Shown piece by piece: positions 9,045 through 19,910 of a DNA stretch of 64,000 nt. Numbering within the stretch: the first letter of the stretch is position 1; every line of letters begins with the position of its first letter. Origin of the DNA: Pseudomonas sp. S04. Its GTDB lineage: Bacteria > Pseudomonadota > Gammaproteobacteria > Pseudomonadales > Pseudomonadaceae. The stretch covers positions 1,923,501-1,987,500 of the forward strand of contig NZ_CP019427.1 in the NCBI RefSeq assembly GCF_009834545.1. The letters run 5' to 3'. The position numbers and the translations under genes are program-made. The notes beneath the pieces were generated by a model that made no database searches, had not been told where the DNA came from, and saw only the letters and a list, made by a program, of their open reading frames with translations.

Positions 9045-10175
9045 TTACAACCAGATATTCAGCAAACGGGCACCGCGGGCTTCGCCATCGGCGAAGTGCT
9101 GGCCGTTGCTGCTGAGGAAACTCTGGCCGGCGCTGCCCTGGTTCCAGAACTGGCCACGCAGGAACACGCTGACCCCGGCATTGGCCAGGCTGCTCGGCGG
9201 CTGTGCGGTCAGGGTCAGGCGGTGCCAGGCCTGGCCTTCGCTGAGTTCGCCGGGCTTGAGGCTGATTTCACTGGGAGTGGAGGGTCCCTGGTAACCGCGC
9301 CAGGGTTGATCCCAGGTACTGCGACCGGTGACGAACGCCGGTACGGCGATCAATTCGGCACCTTGGTCGTTGAGCTTGCGGTAGTTGTCCGGGTACCAGC
9401 TGTCGTTGCCGATCAGCACTCCCAGGCGTCCGGCGGGCGTCTGGATCACGTTGACGGCCCGGTCGCCACTGGGCCGGATAAACTCTTGCTCGGTGAGGGT
9501 CGGGCTCAACTGCCGCTGCGGCTGGCCGATGGGCGCACCGTCCCGGCCAAACACCAGGCTGGTGTTGTACAGCGGACCCCGGCCAATGCTCAGGGCGCCG
9601 TCTTTGACCGTCGGCTCCGGCAGCACGATGCTGCCCGCGACCAGGGTAATGTCGAATTCCCGGGCCAGGCCGCCGAACAGCGCCTGGTACTGGCGGGCCA
9701 TGATCTTGGCCTTCATGCGCAGGTGGGCATCCTCCAGGCGGCTCTCACCCTGGGCGCCGATCAGCGCCCGCAGGAACGGCAGGGGGTTGCTCACCGCCAG
9801 CCAGTTCATGGCTTCCTCGAACGTGCTGGCCTGGTACAGCTCGTCCTTCTCGCCGCTGACCATCAACCAGGTGCCGATGTGCTCAGGCAGCACGACGATG
9901 GTCTTGGCGTTGAGCAGGCCTTGATCGCGCGCTTGCTGCAAGTAGGCCGCGAGCTTGCGGTGCAGGCGTTCGGGACTTTGATAGTCGGTGGGGAACAGCT
10001 CTGGCTGGATCCCCAGCAGGTTGCCCCGGTCACCGGGTACGCCCTGATCCACTGCGAGCTGGATGCGCAGGTCGGACAGGTAATGGCCCACCGGTCGTTC
10101 GGCGGTCCACATGGCGTAGGTGGTGAGGGCGGCGAGCAGGGCCATGGCGAATGTCAGGTAAAGAAGTTTGCGCAT
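9045..10175 (-). CDS. Membrane-anchored nitrilase-fold protein lacking the catalytic Cys
   Basis: 376 residues from ATG 10175, where a membrane helix begins at once (residues 3-23); a GTG at 10256 would extend it. The sequence follows the carbon-nitrogen hydrolase fold. The Glu of the triad is recognisable (VVLPEHIG), but the Cys motif, normally ICxxxWFPE, reads LIGNDSWYPD with Gly in place of Cys, and the Lys motif reads QPQRQLSP. Two of three catalytic residues thus seem missing. Likely a periplasm-facing pseudoenzyme or a protein with another chemistry; co-transcribed with the AraC regulator downstream. Confidence 0.72.
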   Translation of the reverse strand: MRKLLYLTFAMALLAALTTYAMWTAERPVGHYLSDLRIQLAVDQGVPGDRGNLLGIQPELFPTDYQSPERLHRKLAAYLQQARDQGLLNAKTIVVLPEHIGTWLMVSGEKDELYQASTFEEAMNWLAVSNPLPFLRALIGAQGESRLEDAHLRMKAKIMARQYQALFGGLAREFDITLVAGSIVLPEPTVKDGALSIGRGPLYNTSLVFGRDGAPIGQPQRQLSPTLTEQEFIRPSGDRAVNVIQTPAGRLGVLIGNDSWYPDNYRKLNDQGAELIAVPAFVTGRSTWDQPWRGYQGPSTPSEISLKPGELSEGQAWHRLTLTAQPPSSLANAGVSVFLRGQFWNQGSAGQSFLSSNGQHFADGEARGARLLNIWL

Positions 10176-10365
10176 GAGAAAACTAAAGATCAGCCGTGTG
10201 CAGGGTTCGTCGACTAGGGTAGGCCCCATGCCGGCGAATGCCAAGGGGGGCTGCACATTTGGATCAGTAACTTGTCAGTTACGGTCATTGAGTGCAGGCG
10301 GGCCGGCTCTTAGTCTGTGACCCATAACCGATGGACGCCCAAGAGCGTTCGCACTTTTTCCGTGA

Positions 10366-12426
<2,061 letters not shown>

Positions 12427-12445
12427 GTCAACCCACGTTGGCCCT

Positions 12446-12563
12446 GTAGCAGCTGTCGAGCCCGCGAGGCTGCGTTCGAGGACGCAGTCCTCGCCGGGTT
12501 GGCGTGGGTCCTTGGCGCCTGCTTCGCAGCCGAACGCAGCCTCGCAGGCTCGGCAGCTGCTAC
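12446..12563. repeat. REP doublet (GTAGCAGCTG family)
   Basis: Inverted repeat of 33-base arms, 12446-12478 and 12531-12563, matching at 31 of 33 positions, separated by about 52 bases with further GC-rich internal symmetry. A single related copy lies at 45652-45703. Pseudomonad intergenic REP/REPIN element filling the fadH to 12607 gap. Confidence 0.8.
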
Positions 12564-12606
12564 GAGGTGCATGGCTGGTAGACTGACGTTCCACTTCTGG
12601 TGAACG

Positions 12607-13548
12607 ATGTTGCCGATGTTTTGCGTACCTGCCGATTGGTCTCCCCGCGCTCCCCTCGAACCCCTGCACCTGGACTGGCTCGACCGTGCCGGTGTCGAGG
12701 TCGCGGTGCTGCGCCTGGACCTGATCGACCCGCTGATCTGTGGCAACAAGTGGTTCAAGCTGATGGATCACCTCCGGCTCGCCAGCGAGGCGGGAGCGCA
12801 GGGCGTCATCAGCCTGGGCGGTGCCTGGTCCAATCACCTGCACGCCCTGGCGGCGGCCGGCAAGCGATTTGGCTTTGCCACCGTCGGCCTGTTGCGCGGG
12901 CATCCCCAGTCCAATGCCACGGTGCAAGACCTGCAGGCGTTCGGCATGCACCTGCACTGGCTGGGTTACGGCGGCTATCGAGCCCGGCATGAACCTGGGT
13001 TCTGGCAGCCGTGGTTGGCGCAGTACCCGGGGTTTGCGCCAATCCCCGAGGGCGGTGGCGGCTTGGCGGGTGCGCGGGGTTGCGGGCAACTGCTGGACCT
13101 GGTCGCTGAGCAGTTGCCTGGCCTGGGGTGGACCGATCATCACGGTTGGTGGCTGGCCTGCGGGACCGGTACCACCCTGGCGGGCCTGGTACTGGCCGAG
13201 GCGGGCAAGCATGCGGTGCAGGGTGTGTTGGCGGTGCCGGACGACCACGGAGTGGCCGGGCAGGTCGCAGCGATCCTGGCGCAGGGCGGCTGGTCAGGTG
13301 GCGACTATCGGCTGATCGATGGCAGCCGTGGCGGTTTTGCCAAGGTCGACCCGGTGCTCCTGGCGTTCATCGAGGCCACCGAGCAGGCCAGCGGTCTGCC
13401 GCTGGAGCCGCTGTACACCGGCAAGGCCTTGCTGGCGCTCAAGCAACAGGTCGAGGCGGGGCACGTGGCCCCCGGCACACGCTGGATCTTTGTGCACACC
13501 GGCGGCTTGCAGGGCCGCCGGGGATTTACCTCCCAGGCAGGTGGTTAA
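12607..13548 (+). CDS. PLP-dependent ACC deaminase / D-cysteine desulfhydrase family protein
   Basis: 313 residues of the fold-type II PLP family. The Schiff-base Lys is in the GNKWFKL context near residue 50, followed by SLGGAWSNHLHALA, which matches the Ser/Asn phosphate pocket of the family; a Gly-rich loop (ACGTGTTLAGL) is near 190. The family includes ACC deaminase and D-cysteine desulfhydrase, which cannot be separated by eye here. Its stop overlaps that of the convergent cytochrome b561 gene by 2 bases. Confidence 0.8.
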   Translation: MLPMFCVPADWSPRAPLEPLHLDWLDRAGVEVAVLRLDLIDPLICGNKWFKLMDHLRLASEAGAQGVISLGGAWSNHLHALAAAGKRFGFATVGLLRGHPQSNATVQDLQAFGMHLHWLGYGGYRARHEPGFWQPWLAQYPGFAPIPEGGGGLAGARGCGQLLDLVAEQLPGLGWTDHHGWWLACGTGTTLAGLVLAEAGKHAVQGVLAVPDDHGVAGQVAAILAQGGWSGGDYRLIDGSRGGFAKVDPVLLAFIEATEQASGLPLEPLYTGKALLALKQQVEAGHVAPGTRWIFVHTGGLQGRRGFTSQAGG

Positions 13549-14093
13549 CCGCGCTTGGGCATCATCCGTAGCAGGGTGTTGTCGCGGTAGAAATAATGGT
13601 GCGCCAGTCCGGCCACGGCATGCAGGCCGATCAGCCAGTAACCGATGGTGCCCCCCAGCACGTGCCAGCCTTCGATCTGCTTGGCCAGCTCCTTGTCTTC
13701 GCCGATCAGCATTGGCAGGTCGATGCCATAGAACATCACTTGATGGCCTGCGGCGCTGGTGATCAGCCAGCCGAGAATCGGCATGCCGATCATGAATACA
13801 TACAGCGCGACGTGCATCAGGGTCGCCAGCAGGCTTTGCCAGCGCGGTGGAGTGGGTACGATTTTCGGTGCCACCCCCAGGCTGCGGGCGAACAGGCGCA
13901 ACCAGACCAGGACGAACACGGTCAGGCCGAGCATGAAGTGCGCTTCCTTGATCAGGGTCCGACCGCCACTGCCTTTGGGAAAGATCCCCCGCAGTTCGAT
14001 GGTGGCGTATACCACGGCCAGCAGCACCAGCATCAACCAGTGCAGCGCGATCGATACGCTGCTGTAGCGTGAGACAGAGTTCTTCCAGGGCAT
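13545..14093 (-). CDS. Cytochrome b561-type membrane protein
   Basis: 182 residues with four predicted helices and the di-heme b561 layout: a His in helix 1 (ISIALHWLMLVLL), others in the second, third (LMHVALYVFM) and fourth helices (GLHAVAGLAHHYF). The family moves electrons between quinone and partner proteins in the inner membrane. It stands alone; the stop overlaps the convergent gene at 12607-13548. A second, different b561 gene lies at 26718-27260. Confidence 0.88.
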   Translation of the reverse strand: MPWKNSVSRYSSVSIALHWLMLVLLAVVYATIELRGIFPKGSGGRTLIKEAHFMLGLTVFVLVWLRLFARSLGVAPKIVPTPPRWQSLLATLMHVALYVFMIGMPILGWLITSAAGHQVMFYGIDLPMLIGEDKELAKQIEGWHVLGGTIGYWLIGLHAVAGLAHHYFYRDNTLLRMMPKRG

Positions 14094-14241
14094 AGGGTTT
14101 TTTCCTCACTGTTCAGGTCACAAATCTCCATTCTTGTGCGACGGAGTGCCTTCACTGTAATCCTGTTAGGAAGGAATTGCCTGAGCCAGGTCAGGCTTTT
14201 GTCCTACGTAGAGCGCTCTGTCACAGGGCTTTACCCAAAAA

Positions 14242-14274
14242 AAAGCGCCAGCCCCGGTCAAGGGCTGGCGCTTT
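14242..14274 (-). terminator. Terminator of the phnWX operon
   Basis: Thirteen-pair stem 14242-14254 with 14262-14274, with an A-run at 14236-14244 that reads as a T-tract on the minus strand. It lies 18 bases past the phnX stop. Confidence 0.85.
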
Positions 14275-14291
14275 GTCGGGCGCGAGGGTGA

Positions 14292-15119
14292 TCAGCTGCT
14301 TTGTGGCATCTCACCCTGGGCCAGGCGTTTGTTGATGTCGGCGATCACCTGCGGCAGGTCGGTGATGGTGTCGATCATGTAGTGCGGGCGCGAACCTTCG
14401 AACAGGCGATGAATGCGCTCGCGCTCGATAGCCAGGGTGTCGCTGCCCAGGGCGCGATAGCCCTCGTACGTCAGGCCCAGCGCGTTGCCGGAGCAGATCA
14501 GGGCGACGGTCCACATCCCGGCGCTTCGGCCTTCGAGGATCCCGGGTACGGTGTCATCGATCTTCACGCAGGCGGCGACGTCGTTGATGCCCAGGGCGAT
14601 GACGTTGGCCAGGGCCTGGGCCGGCCATGGGCGACCGTTGGGCACTTCGTCGGTGGCGACCACGTGATCGGCGATGTAGCCGTTGGTGGCTGCCAGCTCG
14701 ACCACCTTGTCCATCACCTGTTTCGGATAGCCGGAGCAGGAACCGATCTTGATGCCTTGCTGGCGCAGGTTGGCAATGGTCTCCAGGGCGCCAGGGATCA
14801 GCGCCGAGTGCTCGGCGATCTTTTCGATCTGCAGCGGCATGAAACGTTGATAGATGGCGGTCACGTCATCGTCGGTCGGGGTGCGGCCAAACACCTTGCG
14901 ATAACGCTCGGCCACTTGTGGCTGGTCACACAGGGTGCGGATGTGGTCCCACTTGCCCATGCCCATCGGGCCACGGGCTTCTTCGATGGAGACCTGCACG
15001 TCGAATTCGGCGAACGCCTCGACAAAGATCTGGGTCGGCGCGAACGAGCCGAAGTCGACTACGGTGCCGGCCCAGTCGAGGATGGCGGCTTGCAGTTGAG
15101 TTGGGTTGTTGTAGTTCAT
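14292..15119 (-). CDS. phnX: Phosphonoacetaldehyde hydrolase
   Basis: 275-residue HAD-superfamily enzyme (phosphonatase) that splits phosphonoacetaldehyde into acetaldehyde and phosphate. The HAD nucleophile is in [14 protein letters not shown] and the Schiff-base Lys in [10 protein letters not shown], the hallmark of phosphonatase. The ATG at 15119 has AGGA upstream; an open frame reaching 15191 would add 24 unrelated residues. It lies 79 bases downstream of phnW, whose product it consumes, and ends at a strong terminator. Confidence 0.95.
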   Translation of the reverse strand: MNYNNPTQLQAAILDWAGTVVDFGSFAPTQIFVEAFAEFDVQVSIEEARGPMGMGKWDHIRTLCDQPQVAERYRKVFGRTPTDDDVTAIYQRFMPLQIEKIAEHSALIPGALETIANLRQQGIKIGSCSGYPKQVMDKVVELAATNGYIADHVVATDEVPNGRPWPAQALANVIALGINDVAACVKIDDTVPGILEGRSAGMWTVALICSGNALGLTYEGYRALGSDTLAIERERIHRLFEGSRPHYMIDTITDLPQVIADINKRLAQGEMPQSS

Positions 15120-15198
15120 GGTTTGCGAATCCTGTATTTGGGAAATAGTGAACCCTGCAGCAGCTGGCGTAGCCTGCGTCCGGCTGAGCACTGAACAG

Positions 15199-16308
15199 TC
15201 AGATGTCGAGCACTTCCATCTCGCGCAAGACCTCGGCCACGGCGGCCACTGCGGCGCGCATCTCGGCCTGGTTGACGTGACCGATGCAGCCGACGCGGAA
15301 GGTTTCGACCTGGGTCAACTTGCCCGGGTAGAGGATGAAACCCTTGGCCTTGACCCGTTCGTAGAACTCCTTGAATTGATAGCGTGGGTCCTGCGGGGCG
15401 TGAAAGGTGACGATGATCGGCGCCTGGATGGCCGTCGGCAGGAAGCTGCGCAAGCCAAGCCTGGCCATTTCTTCGAGCAGCACCTGGCAGTTGTCGGCGT
15501 AGCGTTGGTGGCGAACCGCCAAGCCGCCTTCTTCGTTGTATTGCAGCAGGGCTTCGTGGAGCGCCGCGACCACGTGGGTCGGCGGGGTGAAGCGCCACTG
15601 GCCGGTCTTGGCCATATAGCTGTGCTGGTCGAACAGATCCATGGCCAACGAATGGGAGTTGCCGGCCGCATTGGCCAGGGCGTCCTTGTTGGCGAAGACA
15701 AAACCCATGCCGGGCACGCCTTCCAGGCACTTGCCGCTGGCGGCGATCAGCGCGTCGAAGGGCACTTGCCGGGCGTCGATCGGTAGCGCACCGAACGAAC
15801 TCATGGCGTCGATGATCAGGCGTTTGCCGTGCTCGGCAATGACCTGGGCAATCTCTGCCAGCGGGTTGAGAATCCCGGTGCTGGTTTCGCAGTGGATCAG
15901 CGCAACGTGGGTGATGCTGGTGTCGGCCCGCAGCAGGCGGTCGACGTCGGCGGCGGTGGTCGGCTCGTCTTCAGCGGTTTCGAAGGTGCTGAACGAGCGG
16001 CCCAGGTATTCACAGATTTTCGCCAGGCGCTTGCCGTACGCGCCGTTGATCAGCACCAGCACTTTACCGTCGCGGGGCACCAGGGTGCCGATCGCCGCTT
16101 CGACGGCGAAGGTCCCGCTGCCTTGCAGGGGCACGCAGTGGTGGCTGTCGGCGCCGTTGACGATGCTCAGCAGTTGTTCGCAGAGGCTGGCGGTCAGTTG
16201 GTTGAAGCGGTCATCCCATGAACCCCAGTCGACCATCATCGCCTGGCGGGTGCGGGCCGAAGTCGTCAGTGGGCCGGGGGTGAGCAGGATGGGTTCGGCA
16301 GTGCTCAT
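15199..16308 (-). CDS. phnW: 2-aminoethylphosphonate:pyruvate transaminase
   Basis: 369-residue fold-type I PLP enzyme that converts 2-aminoethylphosphonate plus pyruvate to phosphonoacetaldehyde plus alanine. The N-terminus [11 protein letters not shown] is diagnostic; the PLP Lys is in [18 protein letters not shown] precedes ATG 16308 by 8 bases. First gene of the phnWX operon, divergent from a LysR gene; together they allow use of 2-aminoethylphosphonate as N, C and P source. Confidence 0.96.
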   Translation of the reverse strand: MSTAEPILLTPGPLTTSARTRQAMMVDWGSWDDRFNQLTASLCEQLLSIVNGADSHHCVPLQGSGTFAVEAAIGTLVPRDGKVLVLINGAYGKRLAKICEYLGRSFSTFETAEDEPTTAADVDRLLRADTSITHVALIHCETSTGILNPLAEIAQVIAEHGKRLIIDAMSSFGALPIDARQVPFDALIAASGKCLEGVPGMGFVFANKDALANAAGNSHSLAMDLFDQHSYMAKTGQWRFTPPTHVVAALHEALLQYNEEGGLAVRHQRYADNCQVLLEEMARLGLRSFLPTAIQAPIIVTFHAPQDPRYQFKEFYERVKAKGFILYPGKLTQVETFRVGCIGHVNQAEMRAAVAAVAEVLREMEVLDI

Positions 16309-16347
16309 TCGCGTGTCCTCGTTATCGATGGGATGAAGCTACGGGAG

Positions 16348-16395
16348 ATAAATTGCAATTTGCCGCGCCATCAATCAAATTGTTTGTTGTTATGC
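16348..16395. promoter_or_regulatory. Candidate LysR operator between phnW and its regulator
   Basis: The 109-base divergent gap contains the perfect 12-base palindrome AAATTGCAATTT (16350-16361) and a second AT-rich imperfect dyad CAAATTGTTTG near 16376-16386. Dyads of this T-N11-A type are usual LysR binding sites. Confidence 0.45.
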
Positions 16396-16417
16396 CAATC
16401 ATCAGTAAGGCTTATTC

Positions 16418-17278
16418 ATGAACCTGTTCCAGCTGCGCGCATTCGATGCGGTGGCCCGTGAGGGCAGCTTTACCCGGGCCGCTGCCCGTCTGTTCATCAG
16501 CCAGCCGGCAGTCACCGGGCACATCAAGGCGCTGGAGGAGCACTACCAGATCACGCTGTTGCGGCGCACCGCACGGCGGGTCGAACTGACGGAGGAGGGC
16601 ACCAAGCTGGCGGCGATCACCCGGGCGATGTTCGGCCTGGCCGAAGAAGCCCAGGTGATGCTCGAGGCCAACCGGCAGCTGCTGACCGGGCGCCTGGAAG
16701 TGGCGGCGGACGGGCCGCACATGGTCATGCCGATGCTCGCCAGCCTGCGGGCGCGCTACCCGGGCATCACGGTCAACCTGCGCTTGGGCAACGCCCAGGA
16801 AACCCTCGCGGCGCTGCTGTCCGAGCACGCCGACGTGGCGGTCCTGACCGAAGTCGAGCCGCGCAAGGGCCTGCACCTGCAAGCCCTGAGCGAGTCGCGC
16901 ATCTGCGCACTGGTGCCCGCCGGTCACCCCTGGTCGAGCCTGGACCAGGGCATCAGCCTCGAGGCGCTGGACCAGGTGATCATGGTCCTGCGGGAGCCGA
17001 GTTCGATCACCCGCCGTACCTTTGATGAGGCCTGCAGCCAGGCGCGGATCACCCCTCGGGTGCTGCTGGAACTGGACAGCCGCGAAGCGGTGACCGAGGC
17101 GGTGGCGGCGGAACTTGGGGTCGGGGTGGTGTCGTCGGTCGAGGTCAGTCACGACCCGCGGGTGCGCGCGGTGCCGATCATCGGTGAGGGGTTGGTCAAT
17201 CGGCACTTGATCGGCTGCATGGAGCGGCGCCGGGACCTGCGTCTGATCCAGGCGTTTTTTGCCCTGGCGCCCGCCTGA
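16418..17278 (+). CDS. LysR-family regulator, probable activator of phnWX
   Basis: 286 residues: winged helix-turn-helix (about 1-60, ARLFISQPAVTGHIKALE) and LysR substrate domain. Divergent from phnW with a 109-base shared region. It resembles the second LysR protein at 17402-18274 in its effector half (both have REPSSITRRT/REIGSVTRQT and DSREAVTEAVAAELGVGVVS/EGREAAREAVVVGIGVGVVS), so the two are paralogues probably sensing the same phosphonate. Direct targets are inferred from position. Confidence 0.85.
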   Translation: MNLFQLRAFDAVAREGSFTRAAARLFISQPAVTGHIKALEEHYQITLLRRTARRVELTEEGTKLAAITRAMFGLAEEAQVMLEANRQLLTGRLEVAADGPHMVMPMLASLRARYPGITVNLRLGNAQETLAALLSEHADVAVLTEVEPRKGLHLQALSESRICALVPAGHPWSSLDQGISLEALDQVIMVLREPSSITRRTFDEACSQARITPRVLLELDSREAVTEAVAAELGVGVVSSVEVSHDPRVRAVPIIGEGLVNRHLIGCMERRRDLRLIQAFFALAPA

Positions 17279-17361
17279 TGGAATGTGGCGCGTCTATCGC
17301 TAGCAGGCTCACATTGATGGAGCTGAGTGGATGTCCCCCAAATCTGCGAACACCCAGAGCC

Positions 17362-17391
17362 ACTGTGGGAGCGGGCTTGCCCGCGATAGGG
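17362..17391 (+). repeat. Single REP (TGTGGGAGCGGGCTTGCCCGCGA type)
   Basis: A solitary copy of the common Pseudomonas REP core with its internal GCGGGC/GCCCGC dyad, in the gap between two convergent LysR genes. Related copies form doublets at 22733-22807, 35967-36053 and 37853-37938. Confidence 0.75.
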
Positions 17392-17401
17392 CCGGACCTG
17401 C

Positions 17402-18274
17402 CTACTCCAGGCTCTCACGCACCATCTGCAAAAACGTCGCCACTACGCGCCGTGAACTCTGTTCGCGCAGGCACACCAGGGTTTCGGTCAGACGCCGGGT
17501 GCAGTCGATAATCGGTAAGGCGCAAACCCGTGAGTCGGCGCCGAACTCGGCGGCCGAGACCACGCCCACGCCAATCCCGACCACTACGGCTTCCCGTGCG
17601 GCCTCACGGCCTTCCACCTGGATCGCCGGGCGAATGCGCAGGCCGGCCCGGGCCATTTCTTCTTCCAGGGTCTGGCGGGTCACCGAACCGATTTCGCGTA
17701 ATACCAGCGGAGTGTCGTCCAGGTCCGCCAGGCAGATCGATTCGCGGTCGGCCCAGGGGTGGCTGCGGGAAACGAATGCCACCATCGGGTCGTTGCGCAG
17801 CGGTAGTGTCAGCAGGCGCGCATCGCTGACGTCCCGTCCGAGCAAGGCCAGGTCAGCCTGATAGTTGAACAGGCGAAACAGTGACTCGTCGGTGTTGCCG
17901 GTTTCGATCTTCACGCTGATGCCGGGATAGCGCTCGCAGAACCGGGCGATTTGCGGCAACACGTGGACCGGGGCATCCACCGCCAGGATCAGGCTGCCGG
18001 TCTGCAGTGCCTGGGAGTCGTGCAGCAGTTCCTGGGCCTCGGCTTCGATCACGAACAGGCGTTGTGTGATGCTCAACAGGCGCTCACCCAGGTCGGTCAG
18101 GCGCACTGAGCGCTTGTTGCGATGAAACAACAACACACCAAAACGCTCTTCGAGTTTGCGCACCTGGTCGGAGATTGCCGGCTGAGTCAGGAACAAGCGT
18201 TCGGCGGCTTTGGTGAAGCTGCCGTGTTTGGCCACGGCATGGAAAGCTTTGAGCTGGGCGTGGGATACCGACAT
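17402..18274 (-). CDS. LysR-family regulator adjacent to OPA-type transporter
   Basis: 290 residues from ATG 18274, which has AGAGG 8 bases upstream; the frame extends to 18337 but those residues are not LysR-like. Helix-turn-helix AERLFLTQPAISDQVRKLE at about 20-40. Divergent from the MFS transporter at 18566, with an inverted repeat between them. Paralogous to the regulator at 16418-17278; the pair flanks the phosphonate genes and transporter. Confidence 0.85.
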   Translation of the reverse strand: MSVSHAQLKAFHAVAKHGSFTKAAERLFLTQPAISDQVRKLEERFGVLLFHRNKRSVRLTDLGERLLSITQRLFVIEAEAQELLHDSQALQTGSLILAVDAPVHVLPQIARFCERYPGISVKIETGNTDESLFRLFNYQADLALLGRDVSDARLLTLPLRNDPMVAFVSRSHPWADRESICLADLDDTPLVLREIGSVTRQTLEEEMARAGLRIRPAIQVEGREAAREAVVVGIGVGVVSAAEFGADSRVCALPIIDCTRRLTETLVCLREQSSRRVVATFLQMVRESLE

Positions 18275-18310
18275 CGCGTGACCTCTTACAGGCTGAGCGT
18301 ATATTTGAAA

Positions 18311-18357
18311 TACGATAAATCGATTTCTCTTATTCAACAGTAACTGTTTTTATCGTA
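18311..18357. promoter_or_regulatory. Inverted repeat upstream of LysR / OPA transporter
   Basis: TACGATAAA (18311-18319) and its exact complement TTTATCGTA (18349-18357), 29 bases apart, in an AT-rich stretch of the 291-base divergent gap. A candidate two-half-site operator for the LysR protein encoded next to it. Confidence 0.5.
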
Positions 18358-18565
18358 CCTAGCCCCGCAGGCCGGTCAGTCGACCCACGGCGGTGGCCAT
18401 GATCCTGGCGCGCATGGAACATCTCGAGACAGGGATGGAGCAGGACTCATCTGACCGGTAACGCCCGCCCTCCAAGGGGCCCTGGCGCAGTGCTGAACAA
18501 TAAAAATACAGGCGTTTGGCTTTCGGAATCTGCCGGCACACTCACACCCTGAGGTCAGATCCACC

Positions 18566-19876
18566 ATGCAAAAGCACATCGGCACCCTCAAGCGTTGGCG
18601 CGTGCAAATCTTCGCCATTACCTGGCTCGCCTACGCGGCCTTCTACTTCACTCGCAAAGCGTTCTCCGTGGCCAAGCTGGGGATCGGTGAAGACCCTACC
18701 TTTCACCTCGACAAAATGGCCATGGCCAACCTCGACGGGCTCTACCTGGCAGCCTATGCCGTCGGCCAGTTCACCTGGGGCATCCTCGCCGATCGCTATG
18801 GGCCGCGGGTGGTGGTGTTCGGCGGATTGTTGATCTCAGCCTTGGCGGCGTTGGTGATGGGCAACTTTGCCACCTTGCCGATCTTCGCTACCTGCATGGT
18901 TATCCAGGGCCTGGCGCAGGCCACCGGGTGGTCCGGTCTGTGCAAGAATCTCGGCAGTTTCTACCCCGCCGAACAACGCGGCCGGGTGCTGGGCCTGTGG
19001 AGTTCGTGCTACGCCTTTGGCGGCCTGGTGGCTTCGCCTTTTGTCGGCTGGTGGGCCTATACCCTGGTGGGCAGTTGGCATGCGGCGTTCATTTCCAGTG
19101 CCGCGGTGGTGGCAGTGGTGGCGCTGCTGTTTTTTATCTTTCAGCGCAACCAGCCTGAAGACGTCGGCTTGCCGGCAGTGGAGCCGCAGCCGCAACTGAC
19201 AGCTGCCGAGGCAGATGCGCAAAGCCGGATCAGTATGTGGGCGCCGCTGCGCGAAATTCTGCGCAACCGCACGGTGCTGACCCTGGGCCTGGCGTACTTC
19301 ATGCTCAAGCCAGCGCGTTACGCGATTCTGTTGTGGGGACCAGTGATCGTCTTCGAGCAAATGCCCTCCGTGGGCAAGGTGGGGGCAGCGATCATCCCTA
19401 CCGCGTTCGAGCTGGCGGGGTTGCTGGGGCCGATCATGATTGGCCTGGCCTCGGACAAACTGTTCGGTGCGCGGCGCTTGCCGGCCTGCGTCCTGAGCCT
19501 GCTGGCGCTGACCGTGTCGCTGGCGCTGTTCATGGGCGCCTTGCAGACCGGTAGCGTGTTGCTGGTAGTGGCCTTGTTGTTTGTCATGGGCCTGACCCTG
19601 TACGGACCGGACTCGATGATCAGCGGTGCGGCCGCGATTGACTTCGGCACCGCCAAGGCCGGCGCCACCGCCGCTGGTTTCGTCAACGGCTGCGGTTCGG
19701 TCGGGGCGATCCTCGGCGGCCTGCTGCCCGGCTACTTCGACACGGTCACGGTGTTCATCGTGTTTGCCGGTTGCGCGTTGTTTTCTGCCCTGGTGCTGAT
19801 CCCCCACTGGAACAGCCGCCCGGCAGGGCTGCAACCTAACCGTGCGCTTGTGCCCACGGTGCCGGTAACGATTTAG
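18566..19876 (+). CDS. MFS transporter of the organophosphate (OPA) type, probable aminoethylphosphonate permease
   Basis: 436 residues, twelve helices. The opening (WLAYAAFYFTRKAFSVAK) matches the Y-x-x-F-Y-x-x-R-K signature of the GlpT/UhpC/PgtP group, whose substrates are phosphorylated organics. It is next to a LysR gene and 2 kb from phnWX. An OPA-type 2-aminoethylphosphonate carrier (AepP) has been reported in other bacteria; the assignment of that substrate here rests on context. GAGG lies about 11 bases before the ATG. Confidence 0.8.
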   Translation: MQKHIGTLKRWRVQIFAITWLAYAAFYFTRKAFSVAKLGIGEDPTFHLDKMAMANLDGLYLAAYAVGQFTWGILADRYGPRVVVFGGLLISALAALVMGNFATLPIFATCMVIQGLAQATGWSGLCKNLGSFYPAEQRGRVLGLWSSCYAFGGLVASPFVGWWAYTLVGSWHAAFISSAAVVAVVALLFFIFQRNQPEDVGLPAVEPQPQLTAAEADAQSRISMWAPLREILRNRTVLTLGLAYFMLKPARYAILLWGPVIVFEQMPSVGKVGAAIIPTAFELAGLLGPIMIGLASDKLFGARRLPACVLSLLALTVSLALFMGALQTGSVLLVVALLFVMGLTLYGPDSMISGAAAIDFGTAKAGATAAGFVNGCGSVGAILGGLLPGYFDTVTVFIVFAGCALFSALVLIPHWNSRPAGLQPNRALVPTVPVTI

Positions 19877-19910
19877 CCACTGCACAGCTGATTGCTCCCT
19901 GCCGCCGCTC

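Noticed and set aside
8571..10217. 548-codon plus-strand frame over the AraC and nitrilase-fold genes
   Set aside because: Antisense to two genes with clear domains; no homologous pattern.
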